From assembly GCA_024516035.1 (NCBI GenBank), contig CM044957.1, positions 18,559,224 to 18,623,223 of the forward strand: DNA of 64,000 nt, read 5' to 3'. The notes under the pieces were generated by a model. The model had not been told where the DNA came from. It searched no databases and was given only the letters and a program-made list of their open reading frames with translations. This DNA is from Bactericera cockerelli. Its lineage: Eukaryota; Arthropoda; Insecta; Hemiptera; Triozidae. Shown piece by piece: positions 11,373 through 21,830 of this stretch; positions within the stretch are counted from its first letter, which is position 1; the number at the start of each line of letters is the position of its first letter. Both the position numbers and the translations under genes were made by a program.

Positions 11373-13826
11373 ATGTCAGGAACATACAGAAGCTGTTGTG
11401 TGCCACTGTGCGAAAGCACAACTTAAAAAACACCCAAGAAACTTTCATCTCCATTCCCAGAGGTATAGAAAAACGGAAATTATGGTGTACCATCATGAGA
11501 AGAGATCAACTTTTGACAGCTGCATCAGGAACATACTGCTGAGAAGATCACTTTGATGTGAGTATATTTTTTTTATATTTAGATAATCAAAATGACCTAC
11601 CCTCCCATAGAAAGTGTGCATTATGTAAAAAATCTAAGTATCTCACAGCAAGGTGGCACAAGTTACGTTATGACTGCAGTAGTTATTGCTTGTTAATGCT
11701 TAACTGTTTAACATGTGTAAACACATATGTATATTAAAAAAAAAAAAAAAAAAACAAATCAAAACTGTTCAGTGTCATTCCGGACTTTTCATAACCTCCT
11801 GGGCAACTTTGGTTTTGTCTCTGTCTGTTGGTCTATTAAATACATTCCTTGTATCACTCAAATCTCAGAAAATACTGAACACATTTCAACAAAATTTAAA
11901 CCCATAAGAAAAATATTGTATAATTATGGTCCCATTTTAAATCCATCAACTTTGGACTAGTGGTGCTTGGAGCTAGAGACCACGTGCCTGACCTCTAACT
12001 CTTCACTTAAACACTTCTTGACACCTGATTTTGATAATGTTTGTATATGTGTAACAGTGGTTTACATAGTGCATTTTTAATTAGTTTTTTTTTAAATAAA
12101 ATATGTGTTAGCTCTGAAATTTAAGAAAATCTAAAATGTTGAACAAAAATGTCCAAAAACTTCAACTTGCTGATACCAAATTTTTGGTGGTACGTATTTA
12201 AAATGTAGGAAAAACAGCATACTACCTTTTTAAACAAATTTAATGAGAATTTTTAAAAAGATTTGGAGATGCAATTGATTTAGTATAAAATCTCAATATT
12301 GCCAAGTCCACAATGTGTACCAGTCACAAGGAAGTATTGTGTCCATTATTGGTAGTGTATTTTTTTTTAGTTTAATGTTAATTTTGATGATTCTTTGGAC
12401 TGAAAATTGTGGAATTTATAGGATTCACAATTTTAATATACTTTACATAATGCATAATAAGCTTGAGATAAGCTTGAATTTGTAAAGATGATGTAGATCA
12501 ATTTATACTCTCAAAAAAAATGAAAACATTGCCTGTTGTTATTGACATTCTTCTTATTTTTAATCTGTTTCAGTTGGAAAATTATTTAGAAAACAGCATG
12601 AAGTGTAGAATGATGCCAAGAACACCAATGATCTTAAAGCCTGTTGTTGTGCCACACAAGTTTGCTTGTCAAGGACGGATGGAAAATATTGTCCAAAGAA
12701 AACCCAACAAGTTGTCCACTACCTGGGAAAAAAGAGAAGTTTGTGCAATCAGCATTGCAAGAAAGTGAGCAGGTTGCAACTGAACAGATTGAACCAGAAA
12801 GAGAGGAGATAGATTTTAATATTGATCAACCTGTACTTCACATCATCAATTTTATGTTGACAATGGTATCCAAGTGAAACCACATTATTGAAGTAAAGAG
12901 ACTTACTGTTGTTTAAAACCAGACATGGTAACAACTGGTATAATGGCTATTTGTATTACAGCAGATGTTTTGACAAACACCACTGACATTAAAACAAAAT
13001 TGAGAGTAGAAGATATATTCACTGACACAGACATTGAAAGCTCATCAGTGTAGTCTCTGTGACTGATTTTCAACCCATGTCTACTGATGGATCCAGTCCA
13101 TCAACTGAATCCTTAGGAACTAATTATCCAAATACAAAGAGGAAAGTAGAGTCTAATCTTATGCTTTCCTTAGGACTTCCTAACAATGGACTTTGTTTCG
13201 AATAACTGTACCAAAATTGGCTTTTTTTTTTTCAACAAATTTATTCTCTGGCCAACCAAAACCCAATTTTTTTTTTTTAAATCAACCCATTCCTTTAGGT
13301 CACGGTTTTCTAAAGTTTTTGTAATAATAGATGTTTCAAAATAAAAATACAAAAGCCAAGTGACAATGTAAATCAAGCTTTGACTTATTCAGATTACAAA
13401 AAATGCAATACAATTAAATATTTAATATGATGCACTCCAGATGGTACTTGCTGCTATGTTTCTCCTGGCTATGGAGGTAGGGCATCTGTTGCAGAAATTC
13501 TACGTGAATCCAGATTTCTAGAGAAACTAGAGCCTGTTATTCAGGTAATGACTGACAGGGGTTTTAAACATGTAGTAAAAGACATAACTCAAAAGGGAGC
13601 TATGCTAGTGAGACCCCCAAGTGTTGAAAGTGCAGGTGCTCTTTTATCAGGTGATGCATGTCTCACTAAACAAATTGCAGCCCTTAAGATTCATGTTGAA
13701 AGAGTGATAGGAAGACTTCGGCACTTTTATTTACTGTCACCTCATTCATCTATTGACAACAAATTGATGGACATTGTTGCATGTGCTTGTGCATTGACAA
13801 ACTTCCATTCTCCTATCATTCAGTAG
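11373..13826 (+). pseudogene. Decayed THAP / DDE_Tnp_4 (Harbinger-type) transposase
   Basis: The ATG at 11373 begins MSGTYRSCCVPLCESTT, the start of a THAP zinc finger, then a stop. After a frame change the finger continues as KLWCTIMRRDQ and GTYC-stop-EDHF, the expected final Cys and His. A middle part at about 12574-12690 reads LENYLENSMKCR and VVPHKFACQGRME. The C-terminal DDE nuclease is open from 13434: YVSPGYGGRASVAEIL, then MTDRGFKHVV (second catalytic Asp) and KIHVERVIGRLRHFY (catalytic Glu), ending at 13826. A region of the first catalytic Asp is lost. At least three stops or shifts and an inserted R1 repeat make it inactive. THAP-DDE fusions of this type are known in animal Harbinger-like transposons. 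No terminal repeats were identified. Confidence 0.8.
11775..12370 (+). repeat. R1 repeat copy inserted in THAP transposon
   Basis: Shares TTTCATAACCTCCTGGGCAA, TTTGGTTTTGTCTCTGTCTG and TGCTGATACCAAATTTTTGG with 15335-16050. It separates the THAP part from the rest of the transposase and is therefore younger than the transposon. Confidence 0.65.
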
Positions 13827-14989
13827 CTGTACATATATGATGAAACTTTGTTTTTTTTTTTTTTTTTTTTTTACTTCCAAGAAATTATGTGTTTGACTCT
13901 TTTTTTTAACTTTGTTCTCAAATTTGTATTTTATTTTTATACTTATTCGTTTGTACATAAATGTCCTGTTAATAAATAATTTAATAATAATAATCTCCTG
14001 TTTTTATAATAATATAGCCCTCTGTCACCCCTATGGAGCATGGGCCTCCCCCTATGAGGGGGGTATTGGTATTTGGTATTGCATCTACATGTTATCATAC
14101 ATTATTTCTATTTTCCCTGTTATATGTTTGTTTTGTTGAATTTTATGTAATCAGTTCCTTATATTGGGGAGATCCCCTAGTTTTTTTTTATTTATTTATT
14201 AGTATTTTATTTTATAATAATACTATAAATATGTAGTAGTGGTGTTAATATATTATGATAACATTGAATAGTTTAACTCATGTACCAAATACATCAGTTA
14301 AACAAATTTGATACGTTAGTTAGACCATTGCTTTAAACTTGTGTCCACAAATCATCCAAAATACAAGATGTACATAAAGTCTCAACCAGGCCATATCAAA
14401 AATTCAAAAACTTGTAAGCCTTTTTTTACAGTGTGTTCATAAAGTTTCGATTGATTAGCCAAATCACCGAAACGACAAGAGATGTTTAAAAAAATGGAAC
14501 AAACTTTGAATATCAATTTCCGACATTATTTGATATTCTCCACCATACCAACTTTTACCTGATTTCTACCAACGGTGGAGCGTTGAAGATTTTTTTCTTC
14601 TTCTTTTTCTACTTCTTCTAGTTGTGATATTGAGCTATTATAATAATATTACACTCGGATTTTTTTGTTGATTTTTCAATTAATTTTTAAGAATTTCAGG
14701 CCTGAGTGAAAGTGAGACTTTATGTATATAATTGTACATCCTGTATATTTGTTATATACATAAAAAATATCTTTGTGATGTTATATAAACTTTCTTGAAA
14801 TAATTCAATAAATAAAATTTAAATGATTTTGGTTCCTGTGAAGTGAATTTGTTATTTTTTTTAAAGTCCATGAATAGGTAACATACCCTAATTAAGCTAG
14901 TTATTCGGTATCATTTGATATTTTTTAATAATATTGTAATTTTAAAAATAAATAAATAAAGCTGGTGAGTCTTGAGACTTCTTAAGCCA
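13827..14989. other. Intergenic, no gene seen
   Basis: AT-rich with homopolymer T runs (13850-13872). CCTCTGTCACCCCTATGGAG and the nearby short C/G runs (14020-14070) look like a fragment of a repeat, but no second copy was found in the window. Confidence 0.4.
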
Positions 14990-15235
14990 TTATATAATAA
15001 TAAAAAAAATCAGAATACCAAAAAAGTGATTTTCGGCCATTGGTCCGTGCGTCTGTCTGTCCGTCTGTGAACAAGATATCTCGAGAACGGTAAGAGCTAG
15101 ATACTTGAAATGGTATGAAAGTAGATCATATATACCACACGAACCACGAAACTTTTGGTTGAAATCGGCTGCATTCTGCGGCCGCAATAATCGGCCGGAA
15201 GGGCCGTTTCTTTGAATTTGTTAAAATAACAATAG
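14990..15235 (+). repeat. Dispersed repeat family R2
   Basis: TTTTCGGCCATTGGTCCGTG, a CGTCTGTC-rich stretch, AAGATATCTCGAGAACGGTA and AGAGCTAGATACTTGAAAT recur at 21110-21330 in the same order. Noncoding. Confidence 0.65.
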
Positions 15236-15334
15236 GGGTTTACTCAGATCATTTTTTTTTTTGATATCTTGAACTTTTTGGAATCCGGCCCTAATTTACC
15301 GGTATTTTCGAGGGTCCTCATTAGACCAACTTTT

Positions 15335-16050
15335 ACTTCCGAGAAATTTCTAATATTAGAAATCGGAAGTATTGTGTTCGTTTTTGTAAAAGAAAATAAT
15401 TTTTTGCTCCGATTTCAATTTTTTTTTATATTTCTGGACGTTTTATAACCTCCTGAGCAAATTTGGTTTTGTGTCGGTCCGTCTGTCTGTCGGTCTGTTA
15501 AAACGATTCCTTGTAACGCGCAAATCTCGAAAACTACTCGACGGTTTTTGATGAAATTTTGCACACATCTAGGAGACATTCTGTAGATGGTTCCATTTTA
15601 AATTCATCGAATTCATACCAGTGGTTCTGGGTGAAAGAGACCATGCGCCTGACCACTAACTTTTTACTTAAACGCTTATATCTCGTGAACGGTACACCCG
15701 ATATCGATGAAGTTTTGTAAGAATATGCATATTATTGTTTTACATAGGTTATTTTTATTATTTTTAAATTAATTATAATTTGACTCTGATATTTAAGAAA
15801 ATCCGAAATTTTGGACAAAAAAGTAAAAAAAAAATAGGGACCACGACTTGCCGACACAGAATTTTTTGTGGAATCTAGAATATAGAAAAAACGATATTCT
15901 ACCATATAAAACAAATTTGAAGAAAATCGGTTCAGTCGTTTTGGAGATACAAGTAATTTTGTATAAAATCTCAAAATTGGCACGTGTTTACAATGTGAAA
16001 CAATCACGAGGAAGCATTGTGTCCATAATTGGCAGTGTTTTTTATTATTT
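15335..16050 (+). repeat. Dispersed repeat family R1, long copy
   Basis: About 715 bp, starting with a self-complementary stem built on TTTCTAATATTAGAAA and continuing through GACGTTTTATAACCTCCTGA, GTCGGTCCGTCTGTCTGTCG and AACAAATTTGAAGAAAATCG to CACGAGGAAGCATTGTGTCC. The reversed copy at 51090-51789 has the same order and length. Function and superfamily unknown. Confidence 0.75.
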
Positions 16051-16225
16051 ATCGTAGGTGGAGGTTGTGACATATCAAATCCAATGATTTTGAGGTGTTG
16101 ATTACCAATAAAATTGGACATTTATTTTTAGCCAACTGTTACCTTTGAGTCACCAATGCCTTTTAGTCCTGTTCTTATTCCTAATAGGATAAGGAAAGTC
16201 GTGTGATGTTTACACCAGATTTTTT

Positions 16226-16560
16226 TTTCCTGCCTCCGTGGCGTAACGGTTGTGACTACTGCCCGTAGTCCAGAGATCCTGAGTTCGATTCCCGGTTGGA
16301 GCAGACTTTTCGCACAGAAAATTCTGTTCCCTCTAACCATGTGAGGCTGGCAATTCCGGCCCTACCCAGGCTGGGTGAGGTTAATGTGGGTAGCTGGTAC
16401 TATTCCCAGCGAATGGAGGGTAAAACCCCCGTCCTGTCTACCTCAAGTCAGGACGTTAAAGCCAAATAGAATCAATAGACATGAAAGGAGCCTAGACATT
16501 GGATCTGGACGTCCATATAATCCTCTCACCACAGTGATTTAGGTATCAATACCTATCTTA
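16226..16560 (+). repeat. tRNA-headed SINE with the body shared by 5S SINEs
   Basis: The head CCTCCGTGGCGTAACGGTTG and GAGTTCGATTCCCGG is tRNA-like (A and B boxes). Downstream, CCAGGCTGGGTGAGGTTAAT, GCGAATGGAGGGTAAAACCC and GGACGTTAAAGCC match the central and 3' parts of the 5S-rRNA-headed SINEs at 21541 and 41748. Head and body are therefore modular. Confidence 0.75.
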
Positions 16561-16611
16561 CGGACACGGAATTATTATTATACCAGATTTTTTAATATCT
16601 TTAACATCATA

Positions 16612-16805
16612 GTCACCGTGGCTGATTGAGTAGCGCGCTAGATTTGGACACACGGTGACCTGGGTTCGAATCCCAGTGGAGTCAGATTTGTTTGGTTCTG
16701 TATTGTGGATGTTATGGGATCCACTCATACTTCGTGAGGGAAAGTGATAACAGGTATTGGTGTGAGCAGCGACCGGTGGACCCGGTGGTGGTATATTATG
16801 TTGCA
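16612..16805 (+). repeat. tRNA-derived SINE, 'GTCACCGTGG' family
   Basis: GTCACCGTGGCTGATTGAGT is followed by CACGGTGACC and a well-preserved T-arm, CTGGGTTCGAATCCCAG. The body contains GATCCACTCATACTTCGTGA, which also appears reversed at 20880-20930 and 31440-31490. The anticodon arm does not fold as a functional tRNA. Confidence 0.65.
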
Positions 16806-16909
16806 ATCTTATAATTTATTGTGATATAATAACACAAAAGAAACAAATTTATCTATTTAGTATCACTAACGAATTAAATATAGTTTTAACCGAACAACAT
16901 TTTAAAGCG

Positions 16910-17115
16910 CACGAATAGCTCAGTGGTAAGATACTCGCTTACCATGCGAAAAGTCCCGCCGACGAAAGAATTGTATTCAAAATTTGGTTACAGTTTGTAA
17001 GGAATACCTTAAGGACAGTTTGCAATTGCAAACTGCACCACTTCTCGTCCATCAGAGAGGAGCCATACTACACGGGATGGGCAAGCTAAAACAAGGACCA
17101 CAATCACAGTATAGT
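16910..17115 (+). repeat. tRNA-Gly-like SINE
   Basis: ACGAATAGCTCAGTGGTAAG, CGCTTACCATGCGAAAAGTC and a body with CTTCTCGTCCATCAGAGAGG and GATGGGCAAGCTA match 27398-27690. Confidence 0.65.
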
Positions 17116-17510
17116 AATCAGTAGTGGAATTACATCACATAATACACCCTGTATTGATTTTTTACTTTCCTTATCCTATGTTTAATAAGGAAAGTATGTA
17201 TGATTTTATTTGTGGTGAAGCAATACAAAGAGCAGCCTCCTTCACTTTTCGAATTTTATTACATTCATTTCTTTTTACTCTGGTAATGCCGCCACTGGCG
17301 CCCCTTAAACAAAAAACAGTCTCGGAACCATCTCCGAGATCTAGGAACGAGATTGTATCGTCCTGTCTCGGATCCCAAAAAATGATATCGGAGACACCTA
17401 GGAGACCATTCGGAGACTGCTCCGGGACAGTCTACGTCCGCACCGTAGCGTCGATTGCTGGTGCTCGAGATTGCTCCAAGATCGGTCTCGGGAACTGTCT
17501 CCGAGATCAT

Positions 17511-17618
17511 TCTCGGGGACCGTCTCCGAGCCTTCTCGGAACCGTCTCCGAGAACATTCTCGGGGACTGTCTCCGAGCCTTCTCGGAACCGTCTCCGAGA
17601 ACATTCTCGGGGACTGTC
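17511..17618. repeat. 47-bp minisatellite, about 2.3 copies
   Basis: Two consecutive units, each starting GGGGAC(C/T)GTCTCCGAGCC and ending GAGAACATTCTC, within the left subterminal array of the 17299-20862 element. Confidence 0.8.
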
Positions 17619-17704
17619 TCTTCTAGAACACAGACCGTTTTAAATACCCTGGGAATTTTAGCTGTAAAACCACCTAAAAATAATACGACACATTTTTATA
17701 ATAG

Positions 17705-17885
17705 AACATTTTTTTTATTGTGAAATATAAAATAAAATAATTAAGAACAAAACAAAAAAAAAAGAAGAATACACCTTAAAGAATGAAAAATCCCAATAAG
17801 AGACTAGGAACAATTGGAATAAAGAGATTGCCATAGGCAATAACCAATAACCCCGCCCTTTAGTTAGGACATATGTATAGGACAT
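17705..17885 (+). mobile_element. Retroposon 3'-end-like fragment
   Basis: AAGAGATTGCCATAGGCAAT and CCGCCCTTTAGTTAGGACAT are shared with fragments at 27800-27966, 58850-58978, 60684-60862 and 62405-62585. The latter two have a poly-A tail, so this is the 3' end of a LINE, possibly RTE-type. Confidence 0.6.
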
Positions 17886-18884
17886 TGGATACGAATTCAA
17901 TTTTTAATATTAATTTTTCGAGTTTAAGTCAGTTCTAACTCAGTTAGGGTCCATTTCTGACCCCTAGTTGATAGAGATAATCCATGCTTATTTGACCCAA
18001 GGAATCTAAGGTATCAATATATTTATGCAATCAATTTAGAAACATTAGAAAAAAAATTGACATGAAAATAAAAGTATCACATAAGTTCACATCTTAAAAG
18101 TATCTCTATCTTTAGTCACAGCAGACTACCCAGACGGCACAGAAAGTGTTTAAAAAGATTTTAAAAACACTTATTTTGACAAGATTCAAACATTTTATAA
18201 AGCTTATTTTGACAAGGCTTAACATTTTAGAAACACTTTTATAAGCTTACTATTTCCTCCCCCTGAGCATTTTATTAAGCTTATTTTTACAAGGTTTTGG
18301 AAATTGAATACCTACTTAATAATTAAGGGGCTCCATATTGAATTTCATACCACCGCCATTGCCCGGAAAAAATTGAAAATTGTGATTTCACAGGAAATTT
18401 TTAAAATTAATTTGGATTTGATGAAAAATATACTATTTCAAGGCAATTTGGTTCTACAATGATGAAAAGCTGTTGATGAAATGCTAACATTAATAAAGAA
18501 GAAGACAATTTGTGTTTTTCAGTTTTATATTTTTTCCATTTTCATGGTAAAAGAATTAAAAGCAAAAATATGTAACAAACAAAAACATGAAACAAACAGA
18601 ATATAATACATAGAATCAGCAGATAAATTAAGCCAAGTGGACTTAATTAATCTAAATCTATTATACATATATGTAATTAAGAGAGAGATGTGCTGAAATG
18701 TCATCTTCCTGCCCAGCAGCAGGCTGCCCAAAGACAAAGAATACCAGAACAGAAGTTGAGATTATTAAAGATGAAATTAGGAAATAGAACCCAGAGAGAA
18801 TTTTGACTATAATATGGCATTCATAAAAAAAAGAACAGTCTTCCAGATTTTTTTTTTGTTTGATTAAAGTGGGTTTAACCTCAA

Positions 18885-19595
18885 TTGCATAGTCATATCA
18901 TGACCGAGGTTTTACCCTCATTTGCAGGAAACTCACAAACCTGTTACCCACATTAAGCTCACCGAGCCTGGGTTGGGCCATTTTATTCTGAATTTACTGG
19001 GAATAGTACCAGGTAGCCACATTAACCTCACCCAGCCTGATAAAGGCTGTGTATACACATGTCAGCCTCATATTTTCTAAAGAATGAGAATTATCTGTTT
19101 CACAACAACAAAAATGAACCAAAATCTTTAGATTACGGGGAGTAGTCAAATCCTGAATAATGCAAGCTACTGTTTTAAAAATTAAAATTAATGAACACAT
19201 TATAGTAAAAAATGTACTTATTACAAGTAAAAAAACTGTCTAAATTTGCAACACTTAATACTTCTTCTAAACTTACAATATTTTTTTTTTTTATGTTATA
19301 GCTGGTTCATGAAAAACCCCTGTCCTGATTTGAGATAGTGAGGATGGGAATTTCATTCTGAATTTAATGGGAACAGTACCAGATACCCACATTCACCTCA
19401 CTCAGCCTGAGTAGGGCTAGATATACCAGCCTCACATTTTCGGAGAACAGATTTATTTATTTAAAATAAAAATGGGGGTTGTATACTGAATTTACTGGGA
19501 ATAGTCCCAGCTACCCACATTAACCTCACTTAGCCTGATAAGGGCTAGAAATGCCTCATTTTTAAAGGGAACAGAATTGCTGTTTGAAAGAAAAA
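18885..19595 (-). repeat. Three SINE bodies in a row
   Basis: Minus-strand copies of the shared SINE body near 18890-19050, 19285-19445 and 19470-19590, each with CCACATTAACCTCAC-like and CAGCCTGA words preceded by GGGAATAGTACCAG or close variants. Heads are decayed. They lie inside the 17299-20862 element. Confidence 0.6.
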
Positions 19596-19659
19596 AAAAC
19601 TGTGAATTGAACACAGGATCTATTGATTATGGAACAGTATAGTCAAATCTTCAATAATG

Positions 19660-19845
19660 TGAACCTATTAAAAAGCCTTTAGCTAGTCAGTTCTCTGTTC
19701 ATAGTTGTCTAGCAAAACACTGGTCTTTTCCCTGTTTAAAATCCCCCAGTCAGACACCTGTTAAGAGTGTGATTCTGATTAAGTGGAATATCTGGAACAG
19801 GTTAATCTCCAGCATTTCCACATACATATCCTGGTTTGACTATAA
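19660..19845 (+). repeat. Dispersed repeat family R3, part
   Basis: AGCTAGTCAGTTCTCTGTTC and AAAACACTGGTCTTTTCCCT match GGCTAGTCTGTTCTCTGTTT and GAGACACTGGTCTTCTTCCT at 32440-32530. Other fragments of R3 are near 23963-24030 and 46850-46990. Confidence 0.5.
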
Positions 19846-20252
19846 AAAAATGTAAAATGTAAGATATTGTTTAGATATTGCTTACCCCACTAATTGGAGT
19901 GTAAAACTCACTTATGATTAATGCATGGAAATTGGTACACTTTAGAACAGTAAACTTTTTAAAGTAGAGAAAAATTTCTTTTTAGTTACACCCTAAAACT
20001 ATGATGTAGGAACTTTAGAAGAGTCAACTTGTTGGACTTTTATCAGAAATTGTTAGATATAATTATTTTGTGTAAATCATCAATTTGTAGTCACTTTTAC
20101 TTATCCCATGTCAGGTTCAATATATTTGAGGAGGGAGGCAGCTTAAATAGGTTTCTTCAGGTTGAAGCTATGTTGGATTGGATGCACAATACATGTAAAC
20201 AGGTGGAAAATATCATGTGGATTTCCTCCATAGATCATAATTATTTTAGTAG

Positions 20253-20284
20253 TAGTATCTATTGATTGCAATCAATAGATACTA
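20253..20284. other. 32-bp perfect palindrome
   Basis: Self-complementary over 32 bases with no spacer; the centre is ATTGATTGCAATCAAT. It could form a cruciform or the core of a dimeric binding site. It is inside the 17299-20862 element. Confidence 0.9.
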
Positions 20285-20697
20285 ACACAAGGGTATGTCT
20301 GTGAAAACCATCACTTTTGCAAAAGAAGAAACTATAAAAAGATTACACATTACACCTATTATGATATGATAAAACAACTTACGACTTTTAAAAAAATTAC
20401 AACATTTACCTACAGAGATTTTTTTTTAATTTATGTTTAACGTCGCATAAAACAAAGAACTTTAAAAATTAAAAACAAAATGCGTGCACGCTCTTAAGAT
20501 ATGGAGCCAGGCGCATTGCGGTGTTGCCACAGGGTATTGGATCTCGTTCGGAGACCGTTCCGAGACCATGTACTCGGGACGTTAGCTTGAGTTAGCTTGG
20601 ATCTTGTCCCGAGTTAGCTCGGGCATAGATCCGGGATAGGTTCCGAGTAAGTTGGTTAAACATTCTCCGGGAGAGTTTTATCATCCGAGTCATTCCG

Positions 20698-20797
20698 CAG
20701 TACTCCCAGAGAAAGATGTTTCCGAGCACGCTTTTTTTACTCTCTCGTAGTACTCCCAGAGAAAGATGTTTCCGAGCACGCTGTTTTTACTCTCTCG
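20698..20797. repeat. 50-bp tandem duplication
   Basis: Two units starting AGTACTCCCAGAGAAAGATG and containing TTTCCGAGCACGCT, differing by one base, in the right subterminal region of the 17299-20862 element. Confidence 0.85.
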
Positions 20798-20869
20798 TAT
20801 CAATCTCCGAGACTACTATATCGGAGTTAGTAGATCAGAGACACCTTTTTGTTTAAGGGGCGGTAGTTA

Positions 20870-21032
20870 CTCATACAAGTAACTACTCATTTTTCCTCAC
20901 GAGGTATGCGTGGACCCTGAACATCCAAGTACAGAGCAGAAAAATTCCTGTCCCGCTGTGGATCGAACCATATGCGTGCAATGCCTAGCGCGTTAACTCA
21001 CTCGGCAACGGTGACTACATAAGGAAAGTAAT
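20870..21032 (-). repeat. tRNA-derived SINE, 'GTCACCGTGG' family
   Basis: The minus strand reads GTCACCGTTGCCGAGTGAGT then GGTTCGATCCACAGC, a tRNA-like head, followed by the body word CATACCTCGTGAGG. Interrupted on its left by the 17299-20862 element. Confidence 0.6.
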
Positions 21033-21084
21033 AAAGAAAGTACTGTACCTATTCGTCAAAAACTAGACCTACCCAGTTTTTTTC

Positions 21085-21335
21085 ACATTTCTGGACTAAT
21101 CATATCCTCAGGATACCAAAAAGTTGTTTTCGGCCATAGGTTCGTGCGTCCGTCTATCTGTAAGAATTTATGTCTGTAAACACGATATCTCGAGAACGGT
21201 AAGAGCTACAGACTTGAAATTTGGTGTAAATTGAGCCCGGGTTAAAAAAAAAGTTCAAAATATTAATAAATGAAAATGATCTGAGTAGACCCCTGTTTTT
21301 TTTTCTGTTGATCTCTAACTTTTGTATCATTAACT
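21085..21335 (+). repeat. Dispersed repeat family R2, second copy
   Basis: TTTTCGGCCATAGGTTCGTG and ACGATATCTCGAGAACGGTA match 14990-15235. Confidence 0.65.
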
Positions 21336-21534
21336 AATTTAAGGAAGCGGCTCTTGCAGCCATCTAGATCAGAGTATTTTTACGTATCTAGATCAAAACA
21401 TGTGTAAAAGAAAGTTAATTCAAGCGGCCCCCGAAAATAGCGAAAAACGTGGGGCCGGATACTAAAGCGACAAGATTTTCAAAATGACCGGTTGAAAACT
21501 CATTTATTTTCTCATTACACGAAAAACTCGCCCC

Positions 21535-21540
<6 letters not shown>

Positions 21541-21573
<33 letters not shown>

Positions 21574-21820
21574 GGGGTTTAACGTCGCTTTCAACTGCCA
21601 TGGTCATATCACGACGGGGGTTTTACCCTCCATTCGCAGGAAACTCACAAACCTGCTACTCACATTGACCTCACCCAGCCTGAGTGGGGCCGGGAAAAGC
21701 CAGCGTCACGAGAATTAGAATTTGAATGGTCACCCATCCAAGTCTTAACCTCGCTGGATGTCGCTTAACTTCGGTGTTCTGAGGGAACCGGTGTATTCAA
21801 CATGCCATCGACGCTGGCTG
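21541..21820 (-). mobile_element. 5S-rRNA-derived SINE with target duplication
   Basis: The minus strand begins CAGCCAGCGTCGATGGCATG and continues through ACACCGGTTCCC, ACACCGAAGTTAAGCGACAT and GACTTGGATGGGTGACC, the internal promoter of 5S rRNA (A box, intermediate element, C box). Then comes the shared SINE body and a poly-A tail (poly-T at 21541-21569). CCCCATGATT flanks both sides (21531-21540, 21821-21830) as the target-site duplication. This is SINE3-class organisation and the copy looks young. Confidence 0.88.
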
Positions 21821-21830
21821 CCCCATGATT

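Larger units (their letters stand above)
17299..20862. mobile_element. 3.6-kb element with inverted ends and GC-rich subterminal arrays
   Basis: CGCCCCTTAAACAAAAA at the left end is mirrored by TTTTTGTTTAAGGGGCG at the right end. Both ends carry GC-rich arrays of TCTCCGAG / CTCGGAGA motifs (17330-17640 and 20530-20850), unlike the AT-rich interior. The flanks (GGTAATGCCGCCACT to the left; ACTACTCATTTTTCCTCACGAGG to the right) are neighbours in an uninterrupted paralogue at 31425-31480, which supports insertion of the whole block. No transposase was found inside. Later insertions include a LINE 3' end and three SINE bodies. Superfamily unassigned; the target duplication is unclear. Confidence 0.6.

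Noticed and set aside
16612..16700. Functional tRNA gene
   Set aside because: The T-arm is good but the anticodon arm does not fold and related copies have the same downstream body, so it is a SINE head.
17124..17723. 199-codon plus-strand open frame
   Set aside because: It spans the left end and GC-rich subterminal array of a mobile element; the sequence is repeat-derived with no domain.
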